Positions 1-12,875 of a stretch of DNA of 64,000 nt are shown here, in pieces. Where the stretch lies: assembly GCA_027405735.1 (NCBI GenBank), contig JAPEHQ010000003.1:1612001-1676000 (forward strand), given 5' to 3'. Numbering within the stretch: the stretch's first letter is position 1; the number at the start of each line of letters is the position of its first letter. The stretch is from Mucor racemosus (lineage: Eukaryota; Mucoromycota; Mucoromycetes; Mucorales; Mucoraceae). A program made the position numbers and the translations under genes. The notes beneath the pieces are model-generated. The model saw nothing but the letters and a program-made list of their open reading frames with translations, searched no databases and was not told where the DNA came from.

Positions 1-3000
1 TGAAGCATCAATGAGATTTGATAATTCATATCAAGCTTTTTTGGCTCTATTTCAAATTATGACAGGTGAAAATTGGACAGATATCTTGTATGATGCTATG
101 CGTAGCCAAGAAGATGCATCAGTATCTTATGCAGCTATCTTTATGATATTTCTATACTTTTCAGTTCATTGTAAGTTTAACAAACTAATGCTGAATTGAT
201 AATATCTGATTTTGTTTTGTAGATATGGTCCTGAACCTTTTTATTGCTGTTATCATGGAAAACTTTGATTTAGACGAAGAAGAAATCAAACAAATTCAAA
301 TCAAAAAATATATTCGAGAACATCGATGGAAACCCGAGTATTTTAAAATGGATACAATCAGCAGGTATGGATTTCTCATGCAGAAATAATTATTTGAATA
401 CTGACATACTTTCTATGTTTTCAGACTTTTATTACCACTATTCATTATTCAAGACGAGAAAAAGCTAGATTTCAAAAGTATACCGCACAATTTAGTTGCA
501 CATGTTACTACTAGCAAGTTCAAGGATTTTTTAGCTGAAGACATTAGTGAAAATTTACATCTCGATTCCCCAGAACACACAAATAGCAACATGTCGCATT
601 TTTCGTTGTCTGGAAAAGATTATTCACGAATTATGGGCAGAAGGCCATCATCTCTGTTATCTCATAAAAGCGCAACAAGTGGTAGAAGATCCTCTGCTGT
701 TTCACGATATAGTAATCATAGTCTTCGATTAGATACTGCATCCATATCCTATCTTGATCATGATGAAGAACCATTAGTAAAATACGGCGATGAATACGAG
801 CTCAATGTGTCCAGAGAAAACAAGGCAGTTATTGTAGAAAATTTGAATGTATTTCGATCTATTATCATTTTAAAAAAGGACAATATTATACGTAAGGTAT
901 GCACACATCTTGCAGCAACAAAAAACTATAATTGGAGTATTGTGGGTTTGATCTGTATAAGCACTCTACTTGCGCTATGGGCAGACGAATCGAACCGAGA
1001 AACGCATCCTAAACTGATCCGTAATATGATTGGGCCTTTACATGCACTACTTCTTTTGATATATTGGATAGATGTCTTTATACACATGGTAGCAGATGGT
1101 GTATTCATGCTTCCTAAATCTTATATGAGAAATGCATGGAATTTACTCGATATGATGAATTTGGCTGGTCAAATTGTTCTTACTATTCTTACTGTAACTG
1201 ATATGGATTCTCCTGAGAAGATTGCAGCTTATGGTGGATATTTGAGGATTCTAAGAACATTACGTTCTATGCGTATTGTCTATTATGTACATGGCATGCG
1301 AGTTATCTTTTTGGATCTGGTGTATGGCTTACCTAAAATGATTGATGCGGTTGCTTTGAACTTTCTGGTATTTGTACCATTTGCTATCTATGGATGCTAT
1401 TTGTTTAGTGGTCGATTTTTCATTTGTAATGATGATGATGTTGGCTCAAGACAAGCATGTTTTGGTGAATTTCAATCTAAAGATGATGATAATTTTGGTA
1501 TATTATTGTCAAGAACATGGAAAAACCCTTATGATTATTCTTTTGATACATTTGGAAAGTCATTATTGCATCTTTTTGAATGTGCTTCGGGTGAAGGATG
1601 GGTAACAACCTAGGCATATGATAATTGAAATTGGAATTAACATTACTCAAAATAGATTTTGTCGTTATTTTCTGCAATGAGTGTCATTCCAGAAGATAAA
1701 GATCTCCAACCACAGTTTAGCTGGTCATCTTCATCTATTTTCCATTCCCTGTATTATGTGATTTTCATGTTTGTAGCATCTTTATGTTCAATCCAGCTAT
1801 TTATTGGTGTAAAGTATACAATGTTTAATGTACGAATTGAGATATATTCAACGAATTATTTAGGTGTTTCTGGAAATCTTCAAGCAAAGAAACGGCATAT
1901 CTTCATTAACAAATACACAAAGGCAATTCCGAGATTTGCAGAGACAATTAGCACTACTGAAACCTTCTAGAAAATCAGAGAGGCCTTCAGATGGCTCATT
2001 GAGAGCTATGTGTTACGATTTAGTTATTGACAAACGAGGAAAGTTTGCTCACTTTATGGCTACTGTTCTTACAGCAAATATCCTTGTATTTGCCACAGAG
2101 CATCTACATCAACCTGAATGGTTAGGACATTTACAAGGTATAGTAAAATTGAATAGAATGCACATGATTATATTTGCTAATTTCTAGTTATAGATGTGTT
2201 AAATGCTATTTGTTTATCTCTTTATGTATTTGAAATGGGTGTAAAGATTGCTGGATTAGGACTTTATAAATGGGCATCTGCAAGATGGAATATTTATGAC
2301 ATGATTCTAGTATGGTTAGCTATTTTTACTTCGATACCCAAATACTATGGTGATTTACCAGTGAGTATATATATAAATTAATCTAGCTCAAAAACTGATT
2401 TTTATCGTCTAGTTTGGATGGGATGTATCGAGGAAATTATGTTTAGTTGGTATAGCTTTTCGTTTAGCTCAACGTAATGAATCATTGGACACTTTATTCA
2501 GATCTGTCAAGTAAGTATAATCTTCAATTGATTGATATGCATGTACTGACAGTTATTATAGACGAGCTTTACCGTCAATTTTCTTTGCATCGTCTGTATT
2601 CTTTATCGTTATTATTTGCTTTGGTGTTGCATTCCAAGAGGAATTTTCTTCAACTCGTTATGGACCTTATGGAAATGAACATGCAAACTTTAGATCATTA
2701 TTCAATACAATTCTTGCTTTATTTCGAATCACCACTGGCGAAAACTGGGTATTTGTACTAATGGATATTCATAAACGCCTTGCTAATCATAGACATTTAG
2801 GATTTTTTAATGCATGATTTCACTATTTTACAACCTGATTGTGTAGGGAAAGATGATTGTGGATCACCAAATTATGCCATCATATTATTTTTTAGTTTCT
2901 ATGTTGTTTGTACCTATATTTTCGTCAATCTATTTACTGTGGTATGTTTAAGAAAAGCATTTGGGTCAACTATACTAAATCTAAGCTATTTGTATAGATT

Positions 3001-4663
3001 GTAATTGATAACTTTTCGTTTACATTTGATAAGCGAAATCAGTTTACATTGATTACAAGGACAGATCTACGATAGTAAGCCATTCAATGTAGAAAAAAAA
3101 TACACTTAAATGATGCTAATATTATTGATATCATAGTTTCAAAAAGGCGTGGGCAATCTTCGATCCTAGAGCTACTGGATTCATCAATGTATCAGATGTG
3201 CCAAACTTTTTAAGTGTATGTTATCATATCATGTAATATAATACTATTCAATTAATACTCTTTATAGAAATTAGAAGGTGTTCTCTCAATTCATATATAT
3301 GAAAAAGAGCATATTCTGAGCACTCTTTTGGATGCAAGTAACCAAATTAATGGAGGTGTGGGCCATTTAATCGCTGTACCGTTATCAGATGCAAAAGCGA
3401 ATAAGAATACCATGGGTGAAAGGTTATTCAATCTCCATGAATTCAACAAACGGTTAGCTAACATTAATCCTGAAATTATCATTGAAAGAAAAAGACAGTT
3501 TGCCGAAGTTTATCAGGTATATTGTCTATTTATCTATCAAAAATACAAAACTAATTCGAGACATTGATAGGAAATAATCAACGCTGCTTCTCCTCGTGGA
3601 ATTGCTTTCCATAAAATGCTTGAAATTCTTGCGATTCGTTTAGTGGATGTATCCAAATCGTTAACGTAATGTGTCAGTTATGTACACTGCTTGAATGCTG
3701 CATCTAACTAGTTAAAATAGGTTTGATGAATTAGTAAATCGAGCTAGGATTCAGGACAAAATTGGCAAACAATTGACAACTGAACGTGCTAAAGGATTAG
3801 TAAATATGGTGATCCAAAGAAGAAACTATTTGAAAAATCGTCAAAAAGCAAGAAATAGTCAAACCTTGAGCAAAAATAACAATAATAATAATCTAAGTAT
3901 TGTAAGCAATTGGTTGAGACCTGGCAGTAGATTATCGTCCCCAAATCGTGAAATATCGAATCCATTTTTGCAAATTCGTCCTTCCATTAGTCAATCAATC
4001 CAAAGTAAATACGAAGCTGGATCTTCAGGTAAGCAAGGCCACAATGTTGGACATTAGTAATGACTAATATGATCAAGTAGTCCCAAAAATTGTTGTAGAT
4101 CAAGCACGACAAGAAAGCCTAGATTCAATCAAAGTATCAGACGCAATCTTGCAAAACCAACAACATTCATTGCGATTACCAGACCGATTTGCAACCTCCA
4201 CCAATGGAGGGAAAGGTATACTTGAAAGAAGGAATTCAACAGCTATTGTACCCATTACATTAGGAGCACCTCCTTCTAGGAGATCATCAATGGTACCGCA
4301 ACAGACAACATCTTCAGCAACTAGCGTATTATCTTCTGAAGAAATAGATGTGGATTCACCAAATACGTTTACAAGACGAGCTACTGCCTTGCCTATTTGC
4401 AATAGTGATAACATTGATGCTAATACGACAGAGGTATTATTGAAAGACACAGATGAAGATGTCTTTACTCAATACTATGCAATTGATATGACTATGGATG
4501 ATATGACAAGGCCTGATGCAAAAAAAATAGTTCATCAATTCGAACATAATGCTTGGTCAGGTAAAGAAAAGATAAAAGATTTATAAAATTCACGTTTATT
4601 TACTATATATTCATAGACCTCTTACAACATGAAGCATGCTCAGATAATGAACAAGATGAATGA
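1..4663 (+). CDS. CCH1: Voltage-gated calcium channel alpha subunit Cch1, 3' part (5' truncated by window edge)
   Basis: Pore subunit of the fungal plasma-membrane high-affinity Ca2+ channel, which works with Mid1. I read 16 exons: 1-170, 223-364, 425-1601, 1656-1808, 1863-2137, 2194-2360, 2413-2510, 2562-2748, 2801-2941, 2998-3074, 3137-3215, 3268-3516, 3571-3665, 3721-4028, 4099-4560, 4617-4663. The window opens in the domain II pore (MTGENWTDILYDAM) and S6 (VLNLFIAVIMENF). A serine-rich II-III linker follows. Domain III has S1-S3, an arginine S4 (LRILRTLRSMRIV) and filter ASGEGW. Domain IV has S1-S3, a charge-poor S4 (IAFRLAQRNESLDTLFRSVK), filter TTGENW and S6 (YAIILFFSFYVVCTYIFVNL). An EF-hand-like segment (FDPRATGFINVSDV) and a low-complexity tail follow. 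The last exon adds only 15-16 codons and removes a read-through stop at 4584. Identity is confident; the N-terminal half lies outside the window. Confidence 0.93.
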
Positions 4664-4771
4664 TTTAATATAACCCTCTTCTTTTACTATTCATTAATGT
4701 CAATTGCTTTGTAGTTTCTTCTTTTAATTGCTTTTCTGTAACATATTGTTTTGATAAACTATCTGCTCTCT

Positions 4772-5083
4772 TTATATCATATGTAAAAAATAATAAAGAA
4801 TTAATGACATTGTTGAAGATACAATGATCCATGGGTTTGATTCAAATTTGTAACCATTTGAAGTGTTACTTTGATAGTTGGAATTGTTACTTACAATTGT
4901 ACGGCCATCAGAAGTTGTATATTCAGTGGTAGATTGACTAAATGTTTGAGCACTGCTGCCAGAACCAGAAACTTCGTTTGTAAATGGACCAGATTCATTT
5001 ATACCGTTTTGAGAGATTGTATCAGGAATTGCATTCACAAGAATACAGCTTACAGCCAACAGAACTACTAGTATTAATTTCAT
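4772..5083 (-). CDS. Small secreted, probably GPI-anchored Ser/Thr-rich protein (103 aa)
   Basis: Single-exon gene, convergent with CCH1 (109 bp between stops). The protein starts with a clear signal peptide (MKLILVVLLAVSCILVNA, probable cleavage after NA). The body is short and rich in Ser, Thr, Asn and Gly, and the protein ends in a hydrophobic tail (WIIVSSTMSLILYYFLHMI) preceded by a small-residue region (FESNP) that could hold an omega site. This layout is typical of fungal GPI cell-wall or membrane mannoproteins. No enzymatic domain is visible and I do not recognise the family. The start is the first ATG in frame and coincides with the signal peptide. Confidence 0.7.
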   Translation of the reverse strand: MKLILVVLLAVSCILVNAIPDTISQNGINESGPFTNEVSGSGSSAQTFSQSTTEYTTSDGRTIVSNNSNYQSNTSNGYKFESNPWIIVSSTMSLILYYFLHMI

Positions 5084-5103
5084 TTCTTATAATTTAGATG
5101 ATG

Positions 5104-5132
5104 AAGAGAGAGAGAGAGAGATATATATATAT
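5104..5132. repeat. (GA)n-(TA)n microsatellite
   Basis: Pure GA dinucleotides followed by TA dinucleotides, in the 5' flank of the small secreted protein gene and downstream of NCA2. Confidence 0.95.
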
Positions 5133-5328
5133 ACAGATGGGAAAATACGAGCATTTATAGATATATTTATTGACAACGAATCTATTTTAGTATAAAGTTT
5201 TTAATATTAAGGGGTTATGCTTAAATATCGTTTATTTATGATATAAGGAGAACATGTTGTAAGAGCAGACTCTATGATGTATGATAGATTAAATAAGGTC
5301 AAGCAGAGTATGATAGAACAGGATTGCA

Positions 5329-7611
5329 TTAGGATAAAAACTTCCAAAATCTACTCATGCGAGCAATAGTTTGAATCTTTTGTTCATTTGTTAAAGATGG
5401 ATTCTCTAAATCTCGGATATCTTCCAAAAATCTAGCACGAGTTGAATTTTGAAGGGGTAATGAACGAGCATATGCACGTAATAAATGCACTTCACATAAT
5501 AGAATTCCTTGCGTTTCACATTCAATTTGATGTTGGTTATTACTGCTATTGCTCCATTCATTTAATTCTCCTTCTCCTTTTTGAATAGGCTCCATAACAA
5601 TCAATTGTCTTTCAATACGACGAAGCGTTTCTTTCACGGGAATTCCAGTCTTTTTCATCTTTTGCTGTGATCTTCCTTGAATCGAATTTTTGAACCAGGA
5701 AATAGATGCCCATGTTAAAAGCATTGAAGGTGCAACAGCTACATGAGAAAAATAATTAAAACTGATTGTTATTTTTTTAAAAAAAAACACACATGGATCC
5801 AGAACATACCTAAAAAGGCAAAATTCAATTCGTTTGATTTAAGCAATTTGTCTAATGCAGACATGGCCAGATCAACATCCACTTTAGTCTTTTGAACTTG
5901 AATAAGAATAGTCTGCAATAAATCTCCCGCAATGACGTTTCTTAAAGGGTTCTATTATAGGAATAATTAGTTTTATTGTTCAATGAACCAACATCAATTC
6001 AACTTTTACCTTGATTTCCTTTTCATACTCTTTTAAGAGCACTGACATGTCACCTTCACGAATATCTACAGCTAAACGAGCTAATTCGTTTTCTGGCATA
6101 TGCAAATTATCTTTGGCAAATCCAATCACCATACGCTCAAGCGACTACACTAAATGTAAGTACTAGAATATCATTTTATTCTTTGAAAAAAGACTTACAT
6201 CGAGATCACTTTGAAGTCCTTCCTTACTCAATAAACTCAATCTTTGATCCTTGAGCCTAATTGTTCCATAGACCTTGACTACAGGTTCCCAAATCCAATT
6301 CAAAATAAAATCATGTGCAGTTTTACCGAGTTCTTCGACCCAATGTATAATGTCATCTTTTCTTTTAAATCCATAACGAATAGCGAAACTACCAATAAAA
6401 TAAGAGCCTACTGTAGGGATCCAGTAACGTGTGATAATGGATGGTGTACCATAAGATGATTGAATACTTTGCAATTTGTTGTTGTAAGTAGAGGACCATT
6501 CCTTGGCTACTTTATATAGTTCTACTGTAGCATTATTCGCCGATGTTCCTTTTAGGTCCATTGTACTAAGCTGTTGTTGGAGATGATGTGCGTTCTTTTC
6601 GATATTTTCATTGTCATCGGGAGATGATCCCATCACATATTTGATTAATTCAATGCAATTCTTAGTTTCCTTTGCAGTTGCACTTGCAAAATCAATGTCG
6701 CTTTCAAATTGAGGTGGTGTCAGTAATAAAACGCCTAAACTAGCTGCTTGTTCTGAACGAAACTGTTGCAATGATTTCTTTTTGAGGTTTACTTCGTCGC
6801 TGATAATTTCGAGAATCAATGGACGATGATGATATGAAGATAAATTGAAGTATTTGAATGCATTGAAAGTTTTTAGCGATTGTTTTTTTGTTTGATTTTT
6901 TTCTTTGTTGATGCTTCTGTTATGAATAGGAAATAATTGTGATAAAACATAATCAGAAGATGTGAAAAGTGATTTGACTTGCTCAATAGCAGTAGATGAA
7001 TTGTTGATCTGATTAGCTGTATTCTTTAATAACGAAAAAAGGCGAGATGGTGCAACTATTCAAAAGCAAATTATTAGTATCTTATAGATTGGTTTAATCA
7101 AGTAGACATTACTCTGCATTGCGTAATATATTTCATTCATTGTGCTACCCTGAATACTATTCCAATAGTCGATAGACTCGGAAATCGGTAAAGTCAAGTT
7201 GAGAATTTTGGAGAATACTTGGCCATAAACAGCAATAGTACATTTAGCCACAAAAAGCCATTCAAGGGCTGGGTCAGCAGCTTCTGCTGTAGCATTGACA
7301 CTACCGGTATTTTTAAATTCGTTGTATTTTTCAAGATATTCTTGCACTTTTTCAAACGAAGGCAAAGTTGAGCCAGTCAAGTCTAGTGCTTGAGATGTCT
7401 CAAGTAGGAATTTATTTTTATCACCAAGAGATGATAAGCTTGCTGTGTTGGCCAGATGCTTTTCAAAAGACTGGATTAGGGAGGTGTTGAGCCGTTTTAC
7501 TTGCTCGTTTACAAAAGTTGACATTTTTAAAGCAAATGAAAATAATCCCCACATTTGTTTTCGTGTTTTATGGAACATCTGAGTTCCATTTACCAAGTTG
7601 CAAGGCATCAT
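5329..7611 (-). CDS. NCA2: Nca2-like mitochondrial protein (nuclear control of ATP synthase)
   Basis: Five exons on the minus strand: 7611 (or 7524)-7113, 7055-6199, 6144-6010, 5951-5810, 5738-5329; about 651 aa from the ATG at 7522-7524 ([13 protein letters not shown]), 680 aa from the upstream ATG. I favour the downstream start because the 29 extra residues look unrelated and MSTFVNEQ resembles family starts, but this is a judgement. The N-terminal half is helical. The C-terminal half has the conserved Nca2 block: a possible membrane stretch ([17 protein letters not shown]), an amphipathic segment ([19 protein letters not shown]), and a second hydrophobic stretch ([16 protein letters not shown]) followed by a basic region ([19 protein letters not shown]). 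In yeast Nca2 helps control expression of mitochondrially encoded Atp6/Atp8 and sits in the mitochondrial membrane. Recognised by motif memory only. Confidence 0.85.
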
Positions 7612-7869
7612 TTCTTGTGTTTACACTGCATTTTGACTGGATCGCCTTTACACTACTAACCTTTTTAATTTACCTCATTAGTACTGTTGCGTAAAAGTAC
7701 ATTTTTTGATATATAAATAATCCGAGCAGAGCAGGAAATACTGGCTCAAATTTAAGGAATCAAATTTCCAAATGTTAATTGCTAAATCTTTAAAACCGGA
7801 GCATAAACCCTTATTAATAACTAATCCCATACTAAAAAAGACTATTAGAATATAGATGGGACTCTAAAA
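7612..7869. other. Upstream region of NCA2, no gene seen
   Basis: AT-rich intergenic sequence between the NCA2 start and the first copy of repeat A. Nothing recognisable apart from presumed NCA2 promoter sequence. Confidence 0.6.
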
Positions 7870-9470
7870 AATAGATATGGATTGGTCACATTATGCTCCC
7901 TGTTCCTGTAATTATTTTACAGCTTAAGAAAGAATCGAAAACAACTACAATTTACTTAAAAACTGGGTCTCACTTTTCATCCCTACTCTACTATTTTTTT
8001 TCACTAAATAATACCAACAAAAAATTATATGCCAATGTACCTGAGATGTTCACCTTTAATCCAAAAATAAGTATCCGGAAATATCCTATTTTTGCAGTTG
8101 GTATTAATTTTTCAGTGCTAATGTTTCAGATTTTTTACGCGTATTCCACTGCTAAGGAATTGAAAACTTTGAGGCTTCATATCTCTAGAAATAATTAAGC
8201 TATACTAACACTTTTAATAATAAAACTTACTTGTTTTAAAGTGCTCTATAACATATTCAAGCATAAAAAAATTATGAGCACTTTTATTTTTTTTCATTTT
8301 TTTTGGCATTTTTTAAGTAGATTTCAAAATATTTGTTAAATTGAGTAGCAGTTTTTTTTTACTCATGTCATCAAGCTCGTTGAGCTCTCTCGGATCCAAT
8401 TTAGTTTTTTTTAAAATATTGATTTTTCGTGGAGATATCCTCAAAAATGTGTACAAAAATATACCTTCATTTCTAGCTTTCATTTTTCCCTTATATACCC
8501 TCATCCCAAATTCTGAATCTGAAAAATTTGGACAAAAATCTTGTTTTCTCTACGAAAAAAGCCGCTAGAAGATTCCGCAATAGCTCGATCAATAGATAAT
8601 AATTTTGCGCATCATCACAATTAGTTATATTTTAAATATGCTTATAAAAAGTGATGTGTATCTCCAAAAAACCTCCAAAATTTCAATTGCATTTTACGCA
8701 AAATTTAATGTGGAATGTTTTTCTGATTTTTGTTTCAATGTATGCAGAATGCAAAACTGTACGAAAACTATTTAATACGCTAGGTCGACTTACTTTGCAG
8801 CTCATGAGCCATTAAACGATTTTGTTTTTTTGAATCATTTTTCGTTCATTTCAACAAATAAATTTTGGAATCCCGGTATGATAGGTTTTAAGCTATGATA
8901 AGAACTATTATTTTGATTATCTTGACGAAAAATCAATATATTTTGCTAAAACAAAAAATACAGAGTAGCTTTGAGTTGGATCAATCCTGTGAATACAAAA
9001 CATTAATACCTCAATTTTGGTGTTTAATTTTTACAATCAATTTTAGACCAATTTTGATCAATGTTTGGCCGGTACACTTATATTCTGGTATTAATAATGT
9101 TTTTTTTTCTAGAGATATCAATGATGAATAGAGTGGAGGTACAACTTCTTTGAAGATTTTATGTAGCTCGACTCTATATTGGACGAAAATATTTGAAAAT
9201 CATTTAAAACCCGTCTGCAAATAACCTACTTTTTACAACCGTAAAAAATCTACAACAAAGCCCCTATCTCACCAAATTTTGATCCTAATAACTTTCAACT
9301 TTAAATGAAAACAGGAAGACATCTTTGACACGCAGATGTCTAAGGACAGCGTTCACAACCAGTTGTGTGTTGAGAAAACCATCGTTAAAATGCACCTATA
9401 GCTTACTACGCACTTTTATTGAAAATAATTAAAAATACTCGATCTCTATAAATACTGATTCAAGTAAGCC
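7870..9470 (+). repeat. Dispersed repeat A, copy 1
   Basis: Matches, in the same orientation, 38605-40200 almost end to end. It also matches 60570-61560, and 48135-49340 in reverse. Shared landmarks are the block starting ACTGGGTCTCAC (7961), the block TTATATGCCAATGTACCTGA (about 8024), and the block TTCGTGGAGATATCCTCAAA (about 8427). Identity looks roughly 75-90% with many small indels. No reading frame is kept open in all four copies, so I treat it as non-coding. Its outer edges are not sharp and no target-site duplication is visible. Confidence 0.85.
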
Positions 9471-9474
9471 GCTG

Positions 9475-9550
<76 letters not shown>
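9475..9550. repeat. (CT)n-(AT)n microsatellite
   Basis: About 54 bp of CT dinucleotides with two TT interruptions, followed by AT dinucleotides, inserted inside the repeat A / X junction zone. The paralogous place at about 40185 lacks the long tract. Confidence 0.95.
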
Positions 9551-9735
9551 TGGAATAAATAGGTGCTACAAGTTTTTCATATAGCAGCATCCATGGATCA
9601 TTATGCATTTGGTAAGTTTGAATAATAACTTGATTACGGGCTATTTACTTCTACTAAGATCAATAAACGCATCAGTTCTCGCTGAATATGGATCCAAATG
9701 AGCTCCTGTTGCAATGATAGGTATAATGTTTAAGG
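9551..9735 (+). repeat. Junction block between repeat A and repeat X
   Basis: About 180 bp recurring at 40200-40395 and, without the rest of A, at 26440-26645. All copies share a stretch like CAGTTCTCGCTGAA followed by a gap and CCATTGCAATG. In copy 2 it leads straight into X; here it leads into the reversed left arm. Confidence 0.75.
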
Positions 9736-12059
9736 TTTATCCACAGAATTGCAAAGTTTCAGTCTCCCTCAGTTGTTGTAAGGATGGATAAATGCTAAAT
9801 GGGAATGCGTACTTCGATTTACTTAGTTTGTGCAGCACTACGGTCGAACTATGCTTCCTATGGACATAATGATCTACATAGATGGGCAGAATAAAACCTT
9901 TTGTGCAGATCAGGCAGCCCAGATGAGCAGAGCAATGAGATCGAGGTTTTCTAGTCAATTTACTAAAGTATATCAATCATAATATAATTAATAACAAAAA
10001 AAATTTGAATGATTATTTAAAGCAGATGTGAGTTACTCTGATTCAACAAAATTGCTTTATTGACGAGATATATCAATTTGAAATTTGGGGTTTGAAAGGG
10101 TTCTGCCCATGTTCTTCCTTAGGAGACCAAATGGGGACAACGACAACAACCTGTTTGATAACACTAAAAGTATTTATGCCTTTGTAAATTTCTGTTTGTA
10201 ACACACAAAATCGAATGATTTAGGATTATTTTCCTTTTTTTTTCTCTCACTCTTTCCTCAGCTCTTTTATTTATGTTTAAAACCACAATAAAAAGACCAG
10301 TATTTTTCATAAACTGAAATCAAGTAGAAGGTACAAGTACATATTTTTCCTATTGTTTATTTGTAAATGAATTATTAACTGTTAATTTTAGGGTGCGTTA
10401 TAATATTTTTCTCGAATAAAAAAAAAGCATCCAAGGCTTAGTGATTTTGTTCCATTATCTACGTTATAAACAATGCTTTTTTGGTCTAAAATTGATATCT
10501 ACCTACTGAAAAATTGGTGATTATAACAGTATTATGTATAGTATTGACTTGATTTGAAGGAGTGAATAAATAAATAAACTCATGTTAATCTATTTAGTTC
10601 CTAAAATATATTTGTTTCTGTTTAATGACCAACAGCCATGAAGATGAAAACGAGACGTTGCCTTGTATACCACTACCAACTATCAAAGGTACACTATAAT
10701 CATTACTTATGAATCGATTTCACTAATAAATCAATTCTTATAGGTCAAAAGTAAAGGTGCATTCAGTTTAAAACACTTGAAATAATTTAATTATGCTAAT
10801 TTACATGATTTATCATCTCTTGCTCATTCAATTTGTATATTTGATTTTAATATTTCGTTTATACTACTAACTGACTCGTTCGTCCATTAGAGTTAATAAC
10901 TCACCATCCTTGGTGATTAGCGTATCTATAATAACGGTCCATTATTAGCTCATGGGATGCAAAGCTATTAAAAGAGGTTGTCTAATCTCGAATTTATCTG
11001 ATTCACCTTCTAATGCTAAACTAGCATCAAATAAGTTGTGTTGACTCGCAATAAAGTAATAAGGCATTTTATCGAGTACAATGTTGGCATTCAGCAATGT
11101 ATTTCAGCTAAATTGAACAGATAGTGATATGGTTCATGCAGAGATCTATGAATGTGAGAGAGGAGAGCTCAGAACTATGAACACAAAAAAGATCTAAATT
11201 GTGATGCTTCGTCGACCTGTACGAGGTTTTTTTGTGGCGATATCTGGTGACTCAAGTGTAATTCAGGCATTTAATTGTCAAATGTATCGAATCACGATGA
11301 AGTAGGCTGATTGATATAACGGGTAATAAACGCAATGTAATTTATTGAATGGGTGAATGTAAATGTATAAAGCCAAGCTTACTTTTGAATGAAAGTACTA
11401 CTAATTATTCTGACTAGCATCGATAAGTCCAAAAAGCATAGTTAAGTGCAACCCTTGATATTAAATCGCATAATTTGATATGCAGAAAACTCTTGAAGCA
11501 TTTATTCCTTTTTTTTTGGCAATGCTACAAATCATCGTTCAATATTGTCGGTTTTCGAGGATATTGCATAGCCAATTTTGAAGCCAATTTCATTTCTAAC
11601 TCATATTGAAATGTAATTCTTATAAATAGTCTTTTAAACCAAGGCCTGGAAGCTCTGGGTTCTTTCTTTTACCATTAGTTTTTCTAGTAATAGAGCCTAC
11701 GTTCTCCATGATAAATTTTACTAGTCTTTATTATTATTCTTTCTATAAATAAGATGGTATGTATCCATAAACTCTCAAAGATGACTGAATATTAATGAAT
11801 CTGAGAAAATACAACTGGTAAAAAAAACTGACACCCAATGTACATGGAGGTCAAGATTGATAAAAGGTGCATTCTCTGTGTAGTGAAAATCGCAACATTT
11901 TGATGGATAGAAATTACAGGACCAAGGTATTGTATTTGGCTCAGGATTTTTCAAAAGGGTTAAAAATTCATACAGTATCTTTTTCTTCTTCTCTAATAAG
12001 TTAAATAGGAACTTGAAGAGTTCTACGGCGCGCATACCAAAAATAGTGTATACCAGGAT

Positions 12060-12591
12060 AAGATCACCCTCGTTGATTTAACCAATATTGAAAATAATGC
12101 TGGACCTTCAACCTTCAAGCCGCAGCCAGTACCTCCAAATAAGAAAAGAACAATCTCCAAGCCAAAGACACGCTCAAAGAAAAAAACCAAGCGTTTAAAA
12201 GTCAGGGATATTAAACACTTGCCATTCGATCAAAAGATACACACCTTGGTTGGCAATTTGTAAGTAGTTTGGTTTATAAATAACGTTATCGTGAAATCAC
12301 CTATTGATTTATTTTTGTTCAAACAGTTGTTCGGATAACATCTTGAATTTTGCTAGCCCAGGATTGATTCCAGAAAGATTCAAAGTCGAAATACAGAAAC
12401 TAATGAAAAAACTAGAGTTCGCATTGTCATTAGCTGCAAATGAGCAGGAGAGGCAGCTCCTTATCCTATTCTCCAATACCAAATCACTCAAAGACATTGA
12501 GTCCCTTGTCAAAAGTATACCTCTTGTCCCACAAACAGGTAGTTTTACATTTCTCTCAATAGCTCTGACAAAATTGTAAGTTGAATTAAAT
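12060..12591 (+). pseudogene. Unidentified captured coding fragment in the X left arm
   Basis: Two exon-like pieces. The first (about 12060-12260) encodes a very basic linker (PPNKKRTISKPKTRSKKKTK) and ends at a good donor, GTAAGTAG. The second (about 12327-12577) encodes a hydrophilic helical stretch (SPGLIPERFKVEIQKLMKKL, then ANEQERQLLILFSN) and ends at another GTAAGT donor. The next acceptor (TTTTAG, 12607) leads into the dynein-like fragment. No initiator for a complete protein is evident. I do not recognise the family. This segment is missing from the right arm, so it was gained by this arm or lost from the other. Confidence 0.5.
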
Positions 12592-12606
12592 ATACTATCG
12601 ATTTTA

Positions 12607-12875
12607 GATTGACATTTATCATAGTAAGGCAGGCTGATGATACATTTGAGATTTGGTACTACTGTAGATGGAATCATTAAATTTAATTTATGGAATTTAA
12701 ATGCAAATATCGAGGAACCATTTGCAAGTATTTAAGTTGGTTCTGGTAAAGCATTGAATAAATTGGCTTGGGACAAAGAGGGTAAAAAGGTGGCAATAAG
12801 TTCCAGTGCTGGTCATGTTTATGTTTATAATATTACAGAGGTAAGAATAAAACTCAATGTAAATTATCTCTAGCA
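12607..12875 (+). pseudogene. Fragment of a cytoplasmic dynein intermediate chain gene (WD40 C-terminal part), broken
   Basis: Encodes a WD-repeat segment with LWNLNANIEEPFAS, then ALNKLAWDKEGKKVAISSS and HVYVYNITE. This matches the last WD40 blades of dynein intermediate chains, whose C-terminus contains similar LWNLN.DTE, ALN...W and VYDVGE motifs. There is an in-frame TAA at 12733-12735, where a CAA (Gln) codon is expected, and the reading frame around 12650-12690 is damaged. The piece ends at an intact intron donor (GTAAGA), so intron sequence came along with it. Other copies: 23950-24235, 43690-43990 and 45955-46255, all on the minus strand. Confidence 0.7.
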
